DNA of 31,492 nucleotides from Condylostoma magnum (lineage: Eukaryota > Ciliophora > Heterotrichea > Heterotrichida > Condylostomatidae), in NCBI GenBank assembly GCA_920105805.1, contig CAKKTI010000027.1:1-31492 (forward strand), read 5' to 3'. Made by a program: the position numbers and the translations under genes. Positions 22,751-31,492 of the stretch are shown one piece after another. The number at the start of each line of letters is the position of its first letter. Within the stretch, counting starts at the first letter, position 1. The notes under the pieces are model-generated. The model was not told the DNA's origin and did no database searches. It saw only the letters and a list, made by a program, of their open reading frames with translations.

Positions 22751-22928
22751 TTTAGACTCCCTTTATATTAAATACTAAGGTAAATTTACAGAGGATATTT
22801 TAGAATATTTATTGCTGTTAAATCCTTTACTTTTGATAGATTATTTAGAACTTTAACTAAGGGATTATAGATTATTATTAATCATTTAGAGATATCTAAA
22901 GTATGATTAAAAGGAACTACCTTATTAC

Positions 22929-24961
22929 CTAACTAACACAATTGCAAATATCATGCAGGTGATTGAATGAACGTAAGCATTTTGAGCAATTATACAATAT
23001 TTCACCTCTCTCATCTCTAATCTAATAGCTCAATCTTTTATGATTCTATACTTGTCTGTGACTATCAAATTTACTTTATTTTAGCATTTAACCACATTAG
23101 CAAAGCACATAAGGACTTGAAGATGAGCCTATCTTGTTCCTACATTGAATATTCTCACAGAAGAAATAATTACGATTAAGTCTATTGCATTATGTATTAC
23201 TGCATTTCCATTCTTTGCTAACTCTATGAGGATAATTGCAAGATTAACACGCAACGTACTTATTTCGATTTTATTTATTGCAATTTGTACAAATTCATCC
23301 AATCTTTTTGTTGATAACACAAAAACATACATTACACATAATTTAATTTTAGCTTATTAGTCCTGATCTACATACTTAGCAACTCTAAATTATTTGATTA
23401 TTAAGTTAACTTTAACAGTTAATGCATTATGTACTATCAATATGATTATGTTTTAAGCAATGAACGCAAACCTTTTAATTTTAGTATTAATTTAAACTTT
23501 TGTAGCAATGTTTACATGTAGGTTCCTTATATACTTGTTCTCCACAAAAGTCGCATTGATAAGAATCTTAAGTAATATATTTAAAATTTCATCCGCACTT
23601 ACACTGGTTGTGGCATATTAAATTATTCTCATGACATTCTTAACATTCGAAAAACCCTATATATTTATCTAATACTTAATCTTCTTAAACTTAATAGCAG
23701 CTATCACATTATAAGGTTTTAAAAATATCAAATGATTTTGTGCACTTTTCGCATGAATATCGTATAATTTCCGAATTTTATTGAATAAATTTTATTAGCT
23801 CGTTAATATTTTATATGTAAAAATAGGCTTCTTACTCTCTTCTACAATGCTAGCAATTTTAAAAGCGAATGGGAGTTGATTCTCTGCATTATTTACATAT
23901 TATCATAAAGTTTCGTATTTCTTAGTATTCCTCAATAAATTACTCGTTTTATAGTTAAATTTAATTCTGATAAACATCAAATTATATTTACTGCAATTGG
24001 TTTTGCTCTTATTAACTATTTTAAGGGTAATTTCAATCCTTATTGAATTATTAATAAACTAATTAAGTGCTTTAACTCTTTTTTTGCATTAGACAAACTT
24101 ACGATAAATTTGATTCAATATTTTGGCTATTAATTTATCTTTTCTACATTTATTCCTACTATAGTTAAATGTTCTAGTTTTAAGCATATAATTATTAATT
24201 GTATGAATTACCAATTTACAAACCTTAGTGGCCAACATGGTTATAGCATTATTAAGCAGCGTAGTTTTATTATTGCATCAGTTATCAGTCTTAAGTTTAC
24301 TATATTACTGCAATGTAAGGAAATATCTATAATTAATTGAAGATGGTTAATAATTACCCCCCACTTTCTATTCCTAGACAAGCAACAAAGTTACATTTTC
24401 TCGATTTTCCAATTAATGCAACAATTTTTCATGTGCTGATTTTATTAATATCATCAAAGATTTAGCTAAAAGTTTGTACTCCTTATTAAGTATTAAAATT
24501 CTAAGGTTTTAAAATGATGAATTTATTGTAGAGCTCAGCTTACTCGATTTGATTGATTATTTTGTCAATCATTGTTATTTGATTATGTGTATTAGCTATA
24601 GTTTATACTTACCCAGAGAAAAGTCCTTTCATTATGCTATTCTAGCCAGGATTTATAAAGCATTATACTAATCTTTCCTTAAAATGATAATTTTAAAGCT
24701 AATCAATTTTAAATGCTGCACATTGTTTTTATTAGACAATTTTAAACCATTACTGAATATTAATTACATTTATTTATTAGAATTCTTGCTTAAACTAATT
24801 GCCATTAAGGTCAAAATACTCTAATTAACTCCAGTCTATTATTTTTAGTCTGTTTAAATTTACAGAACTGTTATAAATGACCCTGTGAAATTTCCATCAC
24901 CTTATGAAATTACCTAGCTATACAAAGGGGAGGATTATCCCAAGTATGCTTAGTTTTGCAT
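22929..24961 (-). CDS. Cys-rich protein with many zinc-knuckle CxxC pairs, probable 14-nt intron
   Basis: I do not recognise the family. The C-terminal ~330 residues hold a dense series of CxxC or CxC pairs: ICKQCRE, NCQHC, CEKC, CDSC, CQEC, CKC, CDFC, CKHC, CVHC, CINC, CQVC, CNVC, CTNC, CQSC, CSNTQC, CQC and CSKC. Such spacing implies multiple zinc ribbons or treble clefs, perhaps a scaffold or nucleic-acid binder. The N-terminal ~340 residues lack Cys and carry Q-rich stretches and an AQQCYNHVGHQGLQIGNSYN segment. The likely start is ATG 24959-24961 (MQNQAYLGQSSPLYSQ), joined to the main frame by removing 24850-24863 (GTAAATTTAAACAG); the joined length is 673 codons exactly. Without that intron the main frame could start at ATG 25032-25034. 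The proposed stop is TAG 22929-22931 after the last CNC; other stop-type codons follow closely. Confidence 0.6.
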
Positions 24962-25285
24962 TTTTATTAATTCTATATATTTCTAGAGAGTATTTAAAGA
25001 TGATTAAAATACCTTCTTTTGCTAGGAAATACATAATAAAAAGATATATTTACTCATAGAGTATTTTAAGTAAGTTAAAAGTCTAGTTTACGCTAATATA
25101 AACTTAATTTTATCAAGTAGTTTAACAACATTAATCCAATAAATACAATGAATAATTGACGACTCATTCTATAATATATCTTTAGTGTAGTAAGAAAACT
25201 CTAGATTAAATTCTTATGGGAAATTAATTTATAAATGGGAGCCTTATGCTATTGCTCATAAATAAACAATAAATCGTTATAAACA
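24962..25285. other. 324-bp divergent AT-rich spacer
   Basis: This lies between the starts of the Cys-rich gene (minus) and the ankyrin-type gene (plus) and presumably holds both promoters. Alternative upstream ATGs for the Cys-rich gene fall in it (25032-25034). I see no other gene-like signal. Confidence 0.4.
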
Positions 25286-26377
25286 ATGATTGCTAAAGAT
25301 AACATATCAATTTTTAGACGATTAATGGATACTGACTATAATTTTCAAGATATATTTAAAAGAATCTACCTTAAAGAAGGTGCAGAGCTTAATGGTCTGG
25401 CATGGGCAGCTATGCATGGTAGTCTAAAATGTTTTAAATACATGGTAGAGCAAATGAACACACCAATAGAAGAAATGGAGTATGTATTTTAGCAATATAA
25501 CACCTCAGCCCTGAATATCATGTGCTAGTATGGACATCTACAATTACTCTAATACTATCTTCCTATTTGGTTACAAAAAAAAGAAATACTAAAGCAATAG
25601 CAAGATCGTAAACAGTCAGTGAGTATATTTTCAAATAACTCTGATTAATGCTAAAATTTCAAAGATTTAAATCCAAATATGTAAAATGCTGTCCAATTAG
25701 CCACAGAAGGTGAACACAGTGCTGTAATTTAGTGAATTAATGAAAACTGTTAAGATAGCTCAATTACTGAACTTGATTTTAATTACTAAGAGGAAATAAA
25801 CGGACTAAATTGTGCTTTGATTGCAGTTAAAAGAGGATCCATTAAGCTTGTAGAGTATTTGCATAAATTTACTAATGCTGATTTTCATATAATTAGTAAG
25901 AAGAATGAGAATGCTATTAATATTGCTGCTATTTGTGCTTCTAAGTACTTGAATAGGAATTACTTAAAAATAATAACTTATCTTGTATAAGAAGTTAAGG
26001 TAGATTTTACTTATAATTACCAAGAGTCTCTTATTGGGTGCGATAGAATTCCAATTGTAAGATATTTAGAAGCTCTTATGTAAACTAATCGCAGAGGAAG
26101 GATAAAAACAAAGTCATAATTAGACTATCAAAACAAAGTAAGCCCTTTAAGAAGAATCAAAACAGTATAAGAGAAAGAAATTGATGATAAGTATAGTGGA
26201 AGTCATTTCAATTTTACCTCCTTATTTACTACTTACAATGATTATGATGAAATAAGTTCTATTAGTAACAAAAGTGATAACACAACTCCTTTTGCAAGTA
26301 TTTTATCTAATAAATTTGATTAATTGTATTCTAATAAGATGGAAAATCAAATTAAGTAATATTTATATATATTGTGA
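25286..26377 (+). CDS. Ankyrin-type repeat protein
   Basis: Start ATG 25286-25288; stop TGA 26375-26377 (363 residues), or TAA 26357-26359. Helix pairs of ankyrin type recur: LNGLAWAAMHGSLKCFKYMV (residues ~32-51), SALNIMCQYGHLQLLQYYLP, NAVQLATEGEHSAVIQWINE and LNCALIAVKRGSIKLVEYLH, each with the 'A-x-x-x-G-x-x-x-(I/V)-x-x-L' pattern. A degenerate fifth (INIAAICASKYLNRNYLKII) follows. The last ~110 residues are basic, then Ser/Asp-rich and probably disordered. The W in VIQWINE is a TGA. It is likely a protein-interaction module; no catalytic domain is visible. The next gene on the same strand begins 70 bp after the stop. Confidence 0.75.
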
Positions 26378-26447
26378 TATAAGGTAGCATTATAATACAC
26401 ACTATCATAATATAACCTATTGAATTCAAACTCTTACAATTTATAAA

Positions 26448-27110
26448 ATGGAATACTCATCTATACCAGTGGACTCAAAATTTGATACTTAAACAGATCG
26501 TTACTATATTTTCCTATACTCTCTTTGCCTTCTAAAGTCAGCAGTTCTTACACTAATTAGCATCTTCATTGAAAAATGACTAATATACTGCTTTTGGTCA
26601 TTTGGTGTAGAAAATCAAGTTAACTATACTGAGCCAGGAGATGACGGCTGTGATGACATTGACGATGTAAAGGATAAATACTGCGGAAAGTACTAGGGAG
26701 CGTATGAAGACTCCTGTCCTGGTCTTTGTGATAACTTAGACAGTATAAAAAGTGCAAATACAGGGTTCAGGGTGATGGCTGGCATTACTATAGGAGTAAC
26801 TTGTATATTTCTAATTTTACATATTATGAAAGTAGCAAAAATCAACTTCAATATACAATGGGTTCGCTTTGTTGTATGGATTCCGGCCTTTCTACAAATT
26901 TTAGGACTTATTGTATACGGAGGAGCTGGTAAATTTGGTAGCTTTGACAGTACAAATAGTAGATGGATTCCTAATACCATGGAAAGTGGATCGCACTCGC
27001 ATGATTATCACCCTGAATCTGGCTTTGTATTCGCTGTGTACAACGCCACTTTCACTTTTATTATTACATTCTTCTGGTACCTTAACGTACTTAAAAGAAT
27101 CCAGAATTAG
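26448..27110 (+). CDS. Four-span membrane protein with Cys-rich first loop
   Basis: Start ATG 26448-26450 and stop TAG 27108-27110 give 220 residues. Membrane segments lie near residues 20-55 (with LLKSAVLTLISIFIEKWLIY), ~107-127 (AGITIGVTCIFLILHIMKVA), ~142-160 (VVWIPAFLQILGLIVYGGAG) and ~192-215 (ATFTFIITFFWYLNVLKR). The loop between spans 1 and 2 is acidic with four to five cysteines (GDDGCDDIDDVKDKYCGK, then CPGLCD), likely lumenal or extracellular and disulfide-bonded. The topology recalls claudin/tetraspan proteins, but no family signature is clear. One in-frame TGA (26577-26579) reads as W, and TAA/TAG within read as Q. The next 75 bp hold no TGA in any frame, so either TAG ends this protein or it is fused to the next gene, which is in the same frame. 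Confidence 0.75.
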
Positions 27111-27185
27111 TTAATTTTACTCAATTCCAAAAATATTTGTTTTTCTAACCTTTCACACAATTTAAACTAATTTCTCAATATAAAA

Positions 27186-27545
27186 ATGTTTTCCCAAATC
27201 CGCAGTAAATATACAGAAAAAGCTTAAAAACTAAGAAATAAAGTCCAGGCAAAGCGACATGATCTACAAAATCTTCATATAGAGGAATACTTACTTCTAA
27301 ACTACAACAATGTAACTTTTACCCAGACAATAGATTAAATAGAGTTAAAACAAAAGCAACTAGCCTAGCAACTTCAAGCCTTAGACACCAAAAAGCAGTC
27401 TCTTGAATAGCAAAAGTCAATTTGAGCGTCCTCCACTAGCAAACTCTAAGAACAAGTCTCCTCTCTCCCAGACTTCCAGGAATGGCTGCATGAGTTAAGA
27501 TTAGACATGCACAAAGTAAGTGAAACCCTGCAAAAGCTGATCTAA
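27186..27545 (+). CDS. BLOC1S1: BLOC-1 subunit 1 (BLOS1/GCN5L1)-like protein
   Basis: Start ATG 27186-27188. A TAA at 27543-27545 gives 119 residues, close to the human protein (125); other in-frame stop-type codons are TAA 27552 and TGA 27567. The protein is a single charged helix throughout (LRNKVQAKRHDLQNL, later LKQKQLAQQLQALDTKKQ). Its end reads SLPDFQEWLHELRLDMHKVS followed by ETLQKL, matching the BLOS1 ending pattern 'D-x-x-x-W-x-x-x-(I/L)-x-x-D-M-x-x-(I/V)-x-x-x-L'. BLOS1 is a subunit of BLOC-1 and BORC, which sort and position endosomes and lysosomes; this role is inferred from the family. A TGA in the middle reads as W (KSIWASS). It sits in the same frame as the four-span gene and 20 bp before the channel gene. 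Confidence 0.65.
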
Positions 27546-27565
27546 TTAACTTAATTCTGTAAAAA

Positions 27566-30500
27566 ATGAGTTTAGATATTGACAACTAAGGAATGAAGGG
27601 TCTTGATAATGGAAACTTATCAAGAGCCAAATCAACTCCAAATGCAAGGTAAGTGAGTTTCTGGTACTAAGAAGGTAATCTTCACCGTGAGAATTTTGAT
27701 AACTCTAACCCTTTACTGATTCATTATTCGTAGTAAGTTTAAAATGATTTCAGTCTGGGTTTGAACAAACTTTAAAGCAATCCTACTGACAAGGAGATAA
27801 AGGACGAGAGCTGGAGAGAGTAATCAGAGGAGTATGTTTAATTGCTTCCATACCTGAAATTATCCTCATTTAGATCAACTGATTTTCATCACAAATGAGC
27901 AGTTTTAATCTTTTGTGTGAATCTGTACAACTACTTCACAGTACCGTATTGAATGGGATTTAAAGGATTCCCCAGCACTTATTGACTTGGCTTTGAAGTA
28001 TTGACTGAGTTTATTTTGCTTTGGGATTTGATTTTAAGGTGTGTACTTTCACGGATGGAGATTTGAAGTAGATTATGGATGTTATAGGACTTAGGGGATG
28101 GGTAGTTTTCAAAAGTTATTCTATGCCTGTCTTCACTGCCTTACTCAACTTTTCTGTACTTGGTGTTATCTAATGAGTAGCTTGATATATGGTATATAGC
28201 TTTGATAAGACTACCAAAACTACTGAGGTATTCTTAGTTTTAGTCATTTTTTAGGAATAAGACTCTAGTGCACAAATCAGAGAAACTGCCTTTATTCTAG
28301 TTCTTTGAATTGATAATGGTTTTACTAGGAATTACGCATTTTGCAGCCATGGCCTGGGTGATTATAAAAAGAATTGAGTAGGAGTTTGGAGAGACGAACA
28401 GCTGGTATGATGAGTATTACAATGTGCAGGAAACCTACTATGTTTAGTATATTGACGCATGTTTTTGGGCAACTTTTACGATGACTAGCATAGGGTATGG
28501 GGACATGATTCCGTAGACAAATCTAGAAAAAGTATTGTCCTTGATAGTAATGATAACCGGAGCTTCAACATACGCAGCTATTTTTGGAAACTTAGTAGCA
28601 GTTATTGATAAGAAAAACGAGCATACAGCTTAAAACCATTCTAAATTGTTCAGAGCAATGGAATGAGCAAGAGAACGTAAGCTCTCTCAGCCTATTAGGA
28701 ATAGGATTCATGCTTATTACACCATTGTACGAACTAAGTTTTAGTTTTATTAGGCTGGGGACTTCTTAGAGACTATTCCTCTGTCTTTGAGATCTGAAAT
28801 TTCAATGTTTTTACATGAAGATATGATTTAACACGTTAAGCTGTTTGAGTTAGGAGACCCTGCGTTTATGTTGGCTATTATCAGGCATTTAAAGCCGAGA
28901 TTGTATATGCAAGGAGACTATATTATTAGGAGAGGGGAGCACTCATAGGAAATGTTTTTTATAAGAAAGGGAAGAGTAGTTGTATACGCTACTGATGAAA
29001 TGACTGAAATCGCTTATTTAGATGAAGGGTCGTTTTTTGGGGAAATTGGAATTCTCTTCCATCAAAACCGATCTGTTTCTGTGCGATCTATCACAGCTAG
29101 TTTAATTTCTACTATAACAAACCAGGAATTTAAAACTATATTAAAAAGTTTCCCTGAATACAGAAAGTTTATAAAGAAAATTGCTATACAACGCCTAGAA
29201 ACTACAAGTATACGTGATATCGACCTCACATTTGAGCTTTCTATGCACTGTGGGCTAGATCTATCAGACAGCTCGTCGGATGAAAGCTATGAGAAAGATA
29301 TAATAGAGCCTCCAATGGAACCTATAACTCCTATTTAGCTGGAGGACACGCATAGCTGTTATAAAAAACTGTTTATAAACTGTTTCTAGAAGGGTAAAGT
29401 AGGTGGAAAGTAAGCTAGATACATAATTGATCCATTTTCCCGTCTTTACAACATATGGGCAGGCCTTCTAGTCCTTTCGTTTGCTTTTTACTTGTTCTAT
29501 GTACCGTTATCCATTGCATTTGAGTGAAATGCTCAGGAGTTCTTCTTAGTGTGCGATGTAATAAGCTACCTTATATATGTTGCAGATCTTTGGATAATAG
29601 TTCATACTGCAGGATTTAAGTAAGTTATACTCAGTGATTTAGGGGAAATTGATAGAAACCTTGCAGCTTAGAGATTTCAGTATCTTAACCGTGGATTTTT
29701 AAGTGATTGCATTGCAATCATTCCTGCTGATTTTTTAGCAATCTCAATTAGCTCAAATTAGTAGATAAGTGCTGTGTGTAGAATAGTCCGACTAATGAAA
29801 ACTTTAAGGGTAAAAAATCTAATGTCATATTTAAGCCATTATGTAATAGACCGCTCTTTATTTCAACTTCTGCTGTATTTCATTTCGTTTATTTACTTCA
29901 ATCACATCTCAGCATGTGTTATGTTCTTTATTTCCAGACTAGAAGATGACTTAAATCCAGATGCAAGGGCTGATGGTAGGACTTTTATCAATTAATACGG
30001 ATGGGCTCCCTTTTAAAGCAATGATGACTTATTAGAGCTACCAGTAATTGATTAGTACTTTAGTCTGTTATACTTCACATATGCAACTTGTGGAACGGTG
30101 GCATATGGAGACTTATATCCTATTACATCTAGTGAAAGAATATACACATTTATTATTATGATAGCTGCTAAGTTCTTTACTGCATTTATTTATGCTGAAG
30201 CTGCATATGTAGTTACTAATATCCACTCTGCTTATACTGAGCATCTGAGCCATCAGACCGTAGTAAAGGAATGAATGAATTATGTGAAAATGCCAGCAAT
30301 TATATAAAAGCGTGTTTTTAACTACTATAATCTACTTTGAGACAAACTGCAAGGACATGATGACGGAGTCATCATAGGAGATTTACCCGAGAGCTTACGA
30401 ACTGACATTGCTCTTTCCTTATTTGAAGTTTTCCTTTAGAGCAGTTTGTTTCCTAACAATGAGCCAGGGGCAATTCTTGCGATTGTAAGGAAGTGCAAGG

Positions 30501-31492
30501 TGTAAATGGTATGTGCCTAGGAGTTCATAATGGTTGAGGGAGAACTGGGGCTTGAAATGTACTTCATAATTGATGGATATGTAGAGATTGTAAAAGGTGA
30601 TGGAAATATGCTGCTTAATACACTGACTGTAGGAAGTCCAATAGGTGAAATGGCTTTATTGAATCAACCGTGTGTAAGAGGAGCTAGTGCCAGGGCAAAA
30701 ACTGATGTAAGTCTAGCTGTGTTATCATTAGATGATTTTAACTTTGTTATGAAAAAGTACCCATAGTTTGCTAGTAAAGTTATAATGGAGGCTTAGGAGA
30801 GGAATGAGATGAATATGAAGACTTAATAGAGGCAGGACTCAATGCTTTCTAGGTAAGTTTCTAACAACATATATAATTAGGAGGAGCATAACTACACTAA
30901 TGGAAATTTGTAGTATTTGGGGTAGGATGATAAGGAATTAGAAACTGGAGGAATTACTGAGATGAATCCAGAAATAGCGATGTGAATAATTCCTGTTACT
31001 CATGCTTCCAAGTGCTAAAGATTCCTGTAATGATTTTAAGAAAGGGAGTATGGAATTGTAATGGTACTACTGGTAAGTTTTTCAATATGAAATTATGTAT
31101 TTGTTCCGTTACAAATTGCATTTGAGTATAAGTATGAAGGAGCATTTTTAGCTATTGAAATACTGTAGTTAGTGTTTATGGTTTTGCATATAGGTGTATT
31201 ATGCAAATTATATAGAAATATAGGAGATGAGTACTTTTTAGAGTAGTTTCCCTTTTTCAAAAGGTTTACTAAAAGAAAATTTTTACACAGAATTTTGCTG
31301 AAAATAATTATGACCTTGCCATTTGGAATGATTCTGAGTATACTTGACTAGACAGAGCCGCGTTGGATTGTAACCATTCTAAGTTTATTAAGACTTTGCT
31401 ACCCGAGACCTTTATTTGCTTGTTTGCGCCAGCTGAAAAGAAGATAAATGTCATTGTTAAATTTCTTCCGTATTGTAGAAGTGCTGTTCTTT
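27566..31492 (+). CDS. Tandem-repeat cyclic-nucleotide-gated (CNG/HCN/EAG-type) channel, 3' end outside window
   Basis: Start ATG 27566-27568; 1309 residues are seen with no end. Repeat I: six spans, an S4-like IRLPKLLRYSQF (~residue 215), pore TFTMTSIGYGDMIP with GYGD at 310-313, S6, a C-linker (RERKLSQPIRNRIHAYY) and a cyclic-nucleotide-binding domain at ~440-545 (YIIRRGEHSQEMFFIRKG, then GSFFGEIGILFHQNRSVSV). Repeat II: S1 near residue 640, S4 CRIVRLMKTLRVKNLMSYL from ~738, pore YATCGTVAYGDLYP with AYGD at 846-849, a C-linker, and a second binding domain at ~975-1070 (MYFIIDGYVEIVKGDG, then GSPIGEMALLN). Repeat III begins near residue 1170 and has reached an S4-like segment at the window edge. 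The repeats are joined in one frame with reassigned codons. It probably passes K+ or mixed cations under cyclic-nucleotide control; that is family inference. Confidence 0.9.

Noticed and set aside
23129-23360. Hydrophobic short frames on both strands
   Set aside because: They overlap the Cys-rich CxxC frame, which has far stronger protein character.
27649-27671. Intron starting GTAAGTGAG near the channel N-terminus
   Set aside because: The splice-like word is good, but removing to the nearest AG breaks the frame, while reading through gives a smooth protein.
1-31492. A region full of pseudogenes
   Set aside because: Under the standard code nearly every gene looks broken by stops, but the stops fall only at Q (TAA/TAG) and W (TGA) positions and the frames are otherwise intact over kilobases.
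1-31492. Karyorelict code with TGA as the only stop
   Set aside because: At least two gene ends (27108-27185 and 14305-14576) offer no TGA where one would be needed, so TAG/TAA must also stop. Not fully excluded without transcript data.

Overview
The window reads as compact macronuclear-type DNA from a ciliate. Under the standard code almost every gene looks shattered. Read with TAA and TAG as glutamine and TGA as tryptophan, long conserved proteins appear: DNA polymerase epsilon, importin-5, a pyrimidine 5'-nucleotidase and a cyclic-nucleotide-gated channel. TGA also has to end some genes. At several gene ends no TGA is available, so TAA or TAG must end those. This fits the fully context-dependent code known from the heterotrich Condylostoma (NCBI table 28) better than the karyorelict code (table 27), where only TGA stops. 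The species is an inference from the code, not a sequence match. Because no codon is an absolute stop, open frames mean little here, and I judged genes by conserved motifs and protein-like composition.

Layout. 2-1921 (+): end of a receptor with an extracellular Venus-flytrap-like domain and many membrane spans. 2064-3764 (+): coiled-coil protein. 3883-5062 (+): unknown protein with an uncertain frame in its first half. 5071-7047 (-): EFR3-like membrane scaffold. 7440-13370 (-): catalytic subunit of DNA polymerase epsilon. 13464-14447 (+): WD40 protein, divergent from the polymerase across 93 bp. 14520-15473 (-): SAM-dependent methyltransferase. 15583-18732 (-): importin-5-like receptor. 19268-21808 (+): coiled-coil/EF-hand-like protein. 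21887-22750 (-): cytosolic pyrimidine 5'-nucleotidase. 22929-24961 (-): Cys-rich protein with many CxxC knuckles and a possible 14-nt intron. 25286-26377 (+): ankyrin-type protein. 26448-27110 (+): four-span membrane protein. 27186-27545 (+): BLOC-1 subunit 1-like protein. 27566 to the window edge (+): a giant ion channel carrying at least two complete and one partial channel repeats in one chain.

The genes are mostly unrelated housekeeping, trafficking and signalling genes, each probably with its own promoter. They are tightly packed: convergent neighbours end 8 to about 80 bp apart, and several start-to-stop gaps are under 100 bp. I saw no rRNA, tRNA, CRISPR array, transposon or virus-like element. 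The most interesting points are the three-way ambiguous code, with natural test cases at gene ends, and the tandem-repeat channel.
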